Shown one piece after another: positions 57,401 to 64,000 of a stretch of DNA of 64,000 nt. Numbering within the stretch: the stretch's first letter is position 1; each line of letters opens with the position of its first letter. The position numbers were made by a program, and so were the translations under genes. The stretch is from the NCBI GenBank assembly GCA_964036665.1, contig OZ038532.1, forward strand, positions 21,231,037 through 21,295,036, written 5' to 3'. Origin of the DNA: Gordius sp. MW1 (taxonomy: Eukaryota > Nematomorpha > Gordioida > Gordea > Gordiidae). The notes under the pieces are model-generated. The model did not search any database. It was given only the letters and a program-made list of their open reading frames with translations, and had not been told where the DNA came from.

Positions 57401-58171
57401 CAAATAACTAAAGACATAATGGAGGTATGTCAGAGTTGCGAGGCGTGTAATAGAATCGCAGCTATGCCTCCAAAAGTAAAGGGTACGCGTTGGGTCATAA
57501 CACATCATCCGTGGGACAGGATACATGTCGATTTCTTTGAATGTCTAGGGAAGGTCTACTTTCTTGTTGTCGATGCGTGCACGAAATGGGTAGAATATGA
57601 AAGGGTAAACGGTAGTTCTACGCGAATAGTAATAAGGGTCTTAAAAGGTTTAATAGCGAAGTATGGTTTGCCAAAAACCATAGTTTCGGATGGAGGGCCG
57701 GCTTTTACCAGTCGACCATTTGGGGAATTTTGCAAAAGTCATGGGATGGAGCACATCATAACGGTGCCGTATCACCCTAGCTCCAATGGCCAAGCTGAAC
57801 GTATGGTAGGGGTGGTTAAGGGGTGGCTATTAAAAGAAAAAGGTGGAGGGAGTGAACAATGGCTCATGAAGTTGATGTATCACAACGCGGTCGGCAAAGA
57901 TGGGAAGTCACCATCATCCAAATTTTTGGGACGTACAGGTCGTTTGCGATTAGATCACCTGATGCCCGAAGAGGGTAGGAGGAGGGAAGGAATGCCATTA
58001 CGTTTTAAATTGGGGGACATGGTTTGGATGAGAATGTATCAGGGGCCCAATAAATGGGTAAAGGGGATAATTATAGCCGTAGAAGGAGGGTACCGGTTAA
58101 GGGTGGCCATGGAAACAGGCGTCGAGGTTTGGCGACATGTGGATCAGTTGAAGAAAAGGGGAGGGGTGTAG
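54452..58171 (+). CDS. Pol polyprotein: protease, reverse transcriptase, RNase H, integrase (1239 aa)
   Basis: One uninterrupted frame. Residues 1-35 are hydrophobic then basic, an unusual Pol start. Residues 40-280 are unassigned. The aspartic protease has FIFDTGSSVTVIS with the catalytic Asp at 292. RT follows, with KIDFATAYLQLKV, FGLSISAPIFQ and the YMDD box at 587-590. RNase H has VDASQEAVGG (Asp 736) and YTDHKPL. Integrase has a HHCC zinc site (His 963/966, Cys 996/999) and a catalytic triad Asp1027, Asp1080, Glu1116, the last two spaced DD35E, then a WRHVDQLK-type C-terminus. The product copies the RNA into DNA and inserts it. A stop lies five codons before the ATG, so translation starts here or follows internal initiation. 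The stop is TAG, and an open frame continues after it. Confidence 0.95.
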   Translation: MLNIFLMWIFGIIVKIITNIIRFITVTVNLVRKGRKYKLCDHTENIKLHDSLIIKNTLKMGYVIYSEDKYHMIYRKIINRGSEARRRKARGIDVKPWQTTCTGPSLYNIKSIPLMLGRLRINWCNITYFIVSEFSDHNYLHPYAYVESLTTPSDVNESLFKTGGIKMLIEIKGLKREIILDTLKLIRRVKNENAYAKANNWISKYRYGSMGRTWMNCNNLLNSEINSKLRKIRDKRMGRYKWKEKFLNCDKKYIVQNNPNREPELNVVNVILGKVPTIEIQLNNGPVTFIFDTGSSVTVISKNDYFASGIEGLYTVSNLEIKVFNNEKVRLVGQCEARVTINHISRNLMLYVSETGTSNIFGWDWIQSFNLEWLKIIRGIPGEFRNFIKVEVVSERGVEDQAQDIWDKFPLMFKGGLGCLKRFEATMKFKEGVKPKFCPARRVPYEWRSEIEEELKKWVKEGITKPVVFSYWATPLVPVRKADGKLRLCADFLITLNPNIELVRFPLPRLEEILVKLSGCKVFSKIDFATAYLQLKVSEEMSQSLTINTHLGLFTFLRLPFGLSISAPIFQMAMNSLFQGLEGVFYYMDDLLIAGRSEAEHNFRLMEVLRIIENNGLRVSKEKCIFRVNKISYLGHIIENGTIRPLENKVAALRDIRAPKSKKELQYFLGLINYYHKYIPRFAARARTLYDLIKINTIFKWGEEAEAIFQGLKECVVKAPVLICFNRDKEIHIVVDASQEAVGGALLQVIEGMERPVSYFSRKFRDPELRYSVIEKEALAVVYGLVKCREYIVGKHFTLYTDHKPLVSLFRKDNHDLMLSSRLQRWLVVVGAFDMDIAYRKGNRNYLADTLSRMYGEGKTADPETNEIDNSVEGIYNQDDTPCVLHISEGGPISWNDVKEASTEDVEIKKLRECLQGQAEWPLALIAYQRVKKQLNLVEGGVNKGLRLVIPKGLRQEVLKELHLGHQGIVKMKRWAREYVWWPQITKDIMEVCQSCEACNRIAAMPPKVKGTRWVITHHPWDRIHVDFFECLGKVYFLVVDACTKWVEYERVNGSSTRIVIRVLKGLIAKYGLPKTIVSDGGPAFTSRPFGEFCKSHGMEHIITVPYHPSSNGQAERMVGVVKGWLLKEKGGGSEQWLMKLMYHNAVGKDGKSPSSKFLGRTGRLRLDHLMPEEGRRREGMPLRFKLGDMVWMRMYQGPNKWVKGIIIAVEGGYRLRVAMETGVEVWRHVDQLKKRGGV

Positions 58172-58573
58172 GGATATGTATTATACTTTACGCTTTATAT
58201 TTTTCTATCGTATGTAGACACCCGATGTCATATATGTGAACGATACAATCATATCACCCCCGAATGCTATTATTACGAGCTGGTACGGGAAATTGGGAAG
58301 GTGTGTTATATTTGTAACGAAAGGGGGACACACGATTGGAAGTATTGCCAATGGAATTGTAATGAAAATGTCACCGGCCGGCGAATCAAACGAAGATGGA
58401 TTCGTGCGCGAGTAGCTGAGGGCGAAAAACGCCGAAAATTTAAAGAGGTCAGTACCCAAACTGATCAATGGCAGGAAAGCTTTCAACAACTTGCCGCCGG
58501 GATGCGAAAAATCCAAATCGTGAAACCCCTAAGAATTGAGCCGGTCTTACAGAGCGCCACCCGTAACCCTTAG
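58172..58573 (+). CDS. In-frame extension after the Pol stop with two zinc knuckles
   Basis: Starting at the codon after the Pol TAG and in the same frame, 133 codons are open to TAG at 58571-58573. They encode a hydrophobic run (YVLYFTLYIFLSYV), a CX2CX4HX4C knuckle CHICERYNHITPEC, a second CX2CX5HX4C knuckle CYICNERGTHDWKYC, and a basic tail. There is no ATG before the first knuckle in this frame, so expression would need stop readthrough, a non-ATG start or a spliced RNA. I do not know of this arrangement in described gypsy elements, where a post-pol ORF is usually env-like. Confidence 0.7.
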   Translation, partial: GYVLYFTLYIFLSYVDTRCHICERYNHITPECYYYELVREIGKVCYICNERGTHDWKYCQWNCNENVTGRRIKRRWIRARVAEGEKRRKFKEVSTQTDQWQESFQQLAAGMRKIQIVKPLRIEPVLQSATRNP

Positions 58574-58739
58574 GTCCATTGCATCGAAACCAATGTCGTG
58601 AAATTATTCATAATCACATGCCACCGTTTACAAATGTTACGCTTTATATGTCACTATTTATTAATGTCACCTTTTATATATTACCCATTATAATATATAC
58701 CCTTGACCCTGGGTTTGTTCACGGTTTGAGGTGGGACCA

Positions 58740-58764
58740 AAAAAAAAAAAAAAAAAAAAGGAGG
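58740..58764 (+). promoter_or_regulatory. Polypurine tract
   Basis: A run of A residues followed by ggagg immediately precedes the 3' LTR, the expected primer for plus-strand DNA synthesis. Confidence 0.85.
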
Positions 58765-59660
58765 TGTCGTATCTCTATCCACGTGAAATTGCACCTGCCT
58801 TACGAGGAAAAGTTAATTATTGATTGATGTGGGTATTTAAAGTTGGGGAATAGGTAGGATCGAATAAGGCCAACCAATATAGCTAAAGAAAGAAATGCTC
58901 TAGGTGGAGTAGCTGTTTAAATTAAAAGAAGGGAATGTTTTAGCGGGGGCAAATGGCAAGATTAATGGGCCTAGTTAAGGATGGGAATGTTTCATTTGGG
59001 TTGACCATTAAGATCAACGTACTGAGAAATGGGTTGGATGGATAGTTTAATATAGGGGTATGGAAAGTAGGAATGCGTAGGTGTATTAGGTAGGTGTATT
59101 AGCATTTAGATTAATGGGCTAGGAAATGAGTTCGGATGAGTTTAAAATAAGGTCGGGGTTGATTTAATGTTATTCCCTTTCTTGTAAGTTAGAAAATAAA
59201 CAAATGGGACAACGAACCCAGAAGGTTGAGGAACCTTATAGATATAAAAGCCCAAGTATACAGTGAAAAATAATTATAATTCTTTTCTTTTTCTCCTGAG
59301 TAACTCTCCCACTTGGAAGATACGTAAATATTTTTCCCCTTAACGTTGTTAACCCATACCCCCACATTGTCTGAATTCTACCCCTAAAACTATATATACG
59401 GATATTCCCCGAAAACCTGTTCCGGCTAAAACGTTCCGTGACCTGTATTGATCATAGATTCAATAAAATTCTAATATATTGTCAAGCGTGATATCAATAA
59501 AATAAAATCCTCTTTTACGCCTTGTATCAACCTAACCGCAGTATAAATAACCATATAAACCCGGACTACTGACGTAACAATTGACCAACGGCCTTTCATC
59601 GTTTCCCTCAAAACTCCTCAGTTGACGACACATCTCCCTCTTCCTTTATCGGACTTAACA
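58765..59660 (+). repeat. 3' LTR of the young gypsy element
   Basis: 896 bp, equal in length to the 5' LTR. Differences seen: t/g near 52991 versus 59130, c/a near 53333 versus 59472, a/g near 53452 versus 59591, and c/t near 53510 versus 59649. Confidence 0.93.
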
Positions 59661-59665
59661 ATGAT

Positions 59666-60944
59666 ATTTTGTTGAAGTTAAATATAACATGTCCCTGATA
59701 AAATGATAAAAACAGATCCTAGAATGGATTGATGGTTGGAACTCGTTTTGAAAAGCTGGGGATTTTTCATTGGAAACCTAAAATTAAAAAAAAAATTTGT
59801 AAAATTGTAAAAAAAAGTTAAAATATATTAACGATTGTTACTTACTTATGGAAAGAATATTGTTTATCCCGAGTTTTTCTATGCGAACAATATGGAACAG
59901 CACAAAATGGCATAGTTGAAATACACCAGTTGTGCTCCTTAAAATGGAGGATAATTTACAATTTACCATATGGAACATATGGCATGAGCAGTCTTTGTAG
60001 TCTATGGTTGTTATTAAGTTTGCCTTACATTTATTTCAAGCATTACACTAAATTCTTTACATAGGTCAATTTCCATCTACTTTTTGTGTTGTTATATATA
60101 ATCATTATGTACCTAATACACAATATAACAACTAGTCTTTATATTTACCCCCAATCAAATATTTGTCTTTATATGAAATATATATACTTGCCTCCAAGCC
60201 CCAACGATCAATTTGATTTTATAAATGACTATACTCTATTTGTTATAATTATATACCAATAAAATAAAATTTGGGTGTGTTTATTTTACTCATTATATAT
60301 ATGTATGTTTTTAAACAAATCAAGTTTTAGAACATAAAAATTAAATATATATATATATATATAAACAAATCTAGCTTTAAAACAAAAAAAGTCTAAAATC
60401 TAGTAATAAAACATAAAAAATACATAAGTCAACAAATCAAGACATAAAAAAATGTTTAATAAAATCTAGTTTTAGAACATAAAAAATTTATATTTGTAAA
60501 CAAATCTAATTTAAGGGTATTAAATATATTTATAAGTCACCAAGAATGAAATATAACCACATAAGATTAACATCACAAGATTAGCCATTTATATTTATGG
60601 TTTGTTTACAAATTTCAAGATACCAGTCAATTTAGGCATATGTCAATCAAATTCTGATTGACCTGTTTAACTTTATTATAAATTAACAATATAACCTGAC
60701 ACCGGGTAAAGGGAGAAGCACCTATCCCCCTTATGCAAAAAATCTTTAATAACTAATATATTTATCATTATTTCCTTCTTCCAAAATTATCTTTGCCTGC
60801 TCTAATTTAACACCTAACCACGCCCAATTATTTCAATATTTATAAAAAGCAAACATTTTGCATTAATAAAGGATAAACTTTTGCCTATCATATCACATAT
60901 ATGAATAATATTATAGATTTTAACAAATACCTTAACATCATTAT
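59666..60944. other. AT-rich stretch, no gene seen
   Basis: It contains the ttacataggtcaatttccat repeat word near 60058, a TA microsatellite at about 60345-60362, and several agtttta-gaacataaaaaa repeats (60325-60485). Nothing coding is recognised. Confidence 0.45.
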
Positions 60945-62462
60945 TAGTGACGTAGCTAGAGGGGCCAGGGGGCCCGGCCCCCCCCCCCCAGGGCAAAAAC
61001 CGGGCCCGCCCCTCCTGGGCTCCTTAGGCCATTTTTTTATCTTAATTAATAAACAATATAATGTTATTATTATTGTTTCTGAATAAAAGTTTTAATTATA
61101 ATATTACAAATAAATATAAAGGTGCTGTATAAGACAATAAAGGGTAAAAAATTTTATTATTTTGATTAAAATAGTTTTAACTATCCCAATAACTTCATGT
61201 TCCTGCGAAAGATCGTTCTCATTGCTAAAACGGATTAAAACTTATCTTCGTTCCACAATTAGAAAAGATAGGTTATCTTCCTTATTGAGCTTAGAACATG
61301 GTTTTATAAATGTTATTCCCCCGGATGATATTATAAATTCGTTTGCAACATCAAGTAAAAGTCGTAATGAACTACTATTAAAAGACTAATTTTAATATTT
61401 AATGAAAAATTATCTGGGCTTTTAAACTTGTTTAAAACTTTTTAACACTTTCAAAATATACTAAAATATTATTAAATTTCCGAAAATTCCTTCCTGGATT
61501 CATTTTAATTGTCCATCTCACATGCTTATGTTTAACATATCTTGCATATTTTTATGTACCACATGCACACATAAAGCCAATAGTTTTCCAAAAAATAGTT
61601 TGTACACCATTTTTTCCCCTTATCATAAGTTTGATAAATTAATATTAATATCTGAATTTATACAATTGTGAACGCATCAAAACTTTCAAGGGATAAAAAT
61701 CCTAAAAAAATTCATTATGTTTGTCTTTATACGCTAAGTTGTTCTGTGCATCTCACATCTCTAATATCATCTAAATCATTAAATAAAATTTTTATTCATT
61801 TAATTTTGATAGAATATTTTTAAGGTTCATTTAGCCGTTAAATTTATTAGTTTATTTTAATTTTTAGGTGGTGTAAAGGTGGGGGGGGGGGGGGTTGTGC
61901 AAATATATCTATAATATCAAGGGGCAATAACTTCTAAATACTAATTAATTTTTATTTTGTTTTATGTTATAATTGCGCCTCTTGAGGATCTAACCTAAAA
62001 AAAGGCTTTTAAATGTTCTCATTGTTTTCCTTATATAAATGCTGCCTGAAAATGCTGCCATGCATATGTAAAATTATAATTGTGCCCTTACAATTCATAC
62101 AAAACTTATTATACCATGTTTCTATATTGTTTCAACTACATCACTTTGTTTTATTTATGAATAAATTCTATTTATTTTATGCCCTGTAAACATGAGGGGA
62201 CATATTACTGTGATGTTATTAGAAAAAAATAACAAAGTAGTAGCGGAATTTTAAGTTTGTCCAACGTTTATGAGGGAAAAAATTTTCAATTGCATTTGAC
62301 CCATGGTCTTATTTGGGTTTTGGATTGGGGGGGGGGCAAAATATAAATATTTTTTATTCTTAAGGGTTTGCGTAGGAAATTTTTTTTTGTCCCCCCCCCC
62401 CCCTATTTGATCAGCTCAGCCCCCCCCCCCCCCCCAAGGCAAAAAGGCTAGCTACGCCACTG
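60945..62462 (+). mobile_element. hAT element with transposase C-terminal remnant (1518 bp), GCGTAGCC family
   Basis: The left end tagtgacgtagctagagggg and right end ...gctagctacgccactg (inverted CAGTGGCGTAGCTAGC) are paired. A perfect 8-bp target duplication ATCATTAT lies at 60937-60944 and 62463-62470. The ends are those of the short MITEs elsewhere in the window, and this copy still encodes part of a hAT transposase at 61150-61389. It is therefore an internally deleted relative of the source element. Confidence 0.9.
61150..61389 (+). pseudogene. hAT transposase, C-terminal dimerisation region
   Basis: About 75 residues: LTIPITSCSCERSFSLLKRI, then KTYLRSTI, RLSSLLSLEH and a tail resembling DIINSFATSKSR. 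This matches the hAT C-terminal dimerisation domain ('P.TSCSCERSFSALRRLKTYLRSTM...RL..L'). The catalytic core is absent. Confidence 0.88.
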
Positions 62463-62470
62463 ATCATTAT

Positions 62471-64000
62471 ATTATAAACTAGATGACCCGGCAAACGTTG
62501 TTTTGCCATATTAAAAATATTTTAAAAAAAAATTAAAAAATTTAAATAAGAAAATTTAAAACTACCAAAAAAAATTTAAAAACTCAACTAAACGAAAAAT
62601 AACAAATAATTGATATTTTTAAGGGTGGTTAAAAACACAAAATTTTACCTCAATAATGTTCGAATTTAAATTTTCATGAAGCAAATTTTTTTAAGTCAAA
62701 TTTACCTATAATCAAAAAAAAATATCGCGCCTGGCCTTTATGATAAAATATAAACAAAAGGCGGATACGGATACGCATATAGGTTATTTAACGAAAAATA
62801 ACAAATAATTGATATCTTTAAGGGTGGTTAAAAACACAAAATTTTACCTCAATAATGTTCGAATTTAAGTTTTCATGAAGCAAATTTTTTTAAGTCAAAT
62901 TTACCTATAATCATGGGCGTAGCCAGGTTTTAGATTAGGGGGGGGGGGCAAAACGTTTAAAAGTTCAATTAGAGGGGGGCAATACATAAATTTTTTAAAT
63001 TTTTCAATGTTTTTGCATTGAAAAAAATTTGGTTTAGCAAATTAGGGGGGGGGGGGGGGGGCAGCCGAGGATTTCAATATAAAAACCCTTAAAAATTAAA
63101 AAAAAATTATGTTTTGCCCCACCCCCTAATTAGCCAGGCAGGCGGGGGCAGGGGGCGCGGCTGCCCCCCCCCTATTTGAACTTAACTCCAATTAATACAG
63201 ATGCTTATTAGCGAATTTACACAAAAATAAAAGATCACTATGGAAATCGTCAAATCTAACACGATTTCCATACACGGATCAATGCCATCCAATTAGATTT
63301 TAACGCGTTTTCTTTTTAATATTTTATTTACCAATGTATTTTACCCATGTGATTATTAGAATAAACTACTATTTGTTTAAAAAAAATTGTTTTGGTAAAA
63401 TAAAATTTAAATTACGGTTGCATGAAAATTTTTGGATAGTCGAGACCTTTTTTTTTGGTCTCAGGAAAATTGTTGGGTAGTCAAGACCTTTTTTTTTAAT
63501 CTGCCCCCCCCCCTCCCTAATTCAAAACCTAGCTACGCCCATGGATATATCAACATTTATTGGCACTTTGTTAAAAGTATTTTCATTTTTCTCCTTGTTT
63601 AACGTGCAAAAAATTACAAAATTAGATTTTTTTATTTATTTAGCCACGCAGGAGGGGGGGACACGACCGTCCTATAATAATAATAATAATTGAAGCAAAA
63701 AATGGCTTTGATAGTGCGTAAAAAGTTTTCATTTTTCGCAACACATGCCTACTGCATTTATCACCAGACTACCTACACGATAGATAGATAAGATACGCAG
63801 CAGTACGTGATGAGGGCAGGGCGTTTGATTGACGTTCGTAACAACGTCAAAACGCCTAAAACAAAATATCTCGAAAACTACTCGACCGATTTGGCTGGAA
63901 CATATATTAAAACACGCTCCGGAGTGTGGGGAATAAACTGTGAAATTTTGAGCCAAATCGGTCCGGTAGTTCTCCAAAATTTGTGGCGGCATATATACAT
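62471..64000. repeat. Second copy of the 30191-type dispersed element, with MITE insertions, running off the window
   Basis: It opens actagatgacccggcaaacg. A stretch of about 120 bp is duplicated (62590-62715 and 62787-62911). A GCGTAGCC MITE end is at 62912 and another, oppositely oriented, ends at 63543. After that, the text matching 32075-32330 resumes (gatatatcaacatttattgg, ggacacgaccgtcctataat). The last 200 bases carry ctcgaccgatttggctggaa, a phrase typical of Helitron- or LINE-like invertebrate repeats. No coding region is recognised. Confidence 0.5.

Larger units (their letters stand above)
52626..59660 (+). mobile_element. Complete, young Ty3/gypsy LTR retrotransposon (7035 bp)
   Basis: Two 896-bp LTRs (TG...CA) flank the interior, with a perfect 5-bp target duplication ATGAT (52621-52625 and 59661-59665). 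A primer-binding-site-like tggtgccccggaag begins at 53523, one base after the 5' LTR, and a polypurine tract (A-run then aaggagg) ends at 58764 against the 3' LTR. The LTRs differ at about four positions (under 0.5%), so insertion is recent on an evolutionary scale. Coding order: zinc-knuckle ORF (53690-54025), Pol (54452-58171), then a zinc-knuckle frame (58172-58573). Confidence 0.95.

Noticed and set aside
62912..63543. Single 632-bp MITE with ends at 62912 and 63543
   Set aside because: The octamers outside the two ends do not match, and repeat sequence resumes differently on each side; two separate or rearranged insertions are more likely.

Overview
The window looks like AT-rich nuclear DNA from an animal. 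It is gene-poor and heavily invaded by transposons. I can read four host genes, all multi-exon with GT-AG introns: a partial hyaluronidase (GH56, minus strand, 5126-6888), a protein disulfide isomerase of the PDIA3/ERp57 type (minus, 14808-17015, 14 exons, 495 aa, ending KSEL), a glucosamine-6-phosphate N-acetyltransferase (plus, 33222-33924, 5 exons, 184 aa) and anaphase-promoting complex subunit 4 (minus, 34120-37603, 13 exons, 768 aa). Most of their introns are only 34-54 nt, which is extreme for an animal. GH56 together with this gene set points to a metazoan; I cannot name the species. The reading frames close exactly through every junction I assembled in the three complete genes.

The rest is almost entirely mobile DNA, often nested. 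(i) A young, complete Ty3/gypsy LTR retrotransposon lies at 52626-59660: two 896-bp LTRs with about four differences, 5-bp target duplication ATGAT, a small zinc-knuckle ORF, a 1239-aa Pol (protease, RT, RNase H, integrase with DD35E) and a second zinc-knuckle reading frame directly after the Pol stop, in the same frame. (ii) An older, frameshifted relative lies at 40826-50457. It was later split by a 2.9-kb hAT-like fold-back element (46517-49419, 8-bp duplication GCCCCAAC) whose arms are arrays of a roughly 128-bp satellite. (iii) Two RTE-type LINE copies lie head to head (about 19905-22990 minus, 23160-25680 plus) inside a 6.5-kb hAT-like element (19777-26316, duplication ACTATGAA), which itself interrupts an older LINE (18540-19768 and 26325-27000). 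(iv) A family of short hAT MITEs with ends CAGTGGCGTAGC / CATGGGCGTAGCC recurs throughout; five copies have perfect 8-bp target duplications, and one of these (60945-62462) still carries the C-terminal piece of a hAT transposase. (v) Remnants of a further gypsy integrase (about 3715-4170) and of a piggyBac transposase (about 51950-52345) are present.

Layout: 1-4200 repeats and an integrase remnant; 5126-6888 hyaluronidase; 7000-14800 repeats, including an exon-like tandem array at 11540-13740; 14808-17015 PDIA3; 17400-32970 LINEs, hAT elements and MITEs; 33222-37603 the convergent GNPNAT1-ANAPC4 pair, 195 bp apart; 38500-60000 mostly the two gypsy elements; 60945-64000 hAT elements and other repeats. 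The host genes show no functional linkage to each other. The transposons have reshaped them locally: MITEs sit in an intron of the PDIA3 gene and in an intron of the hyaluronidase gene.
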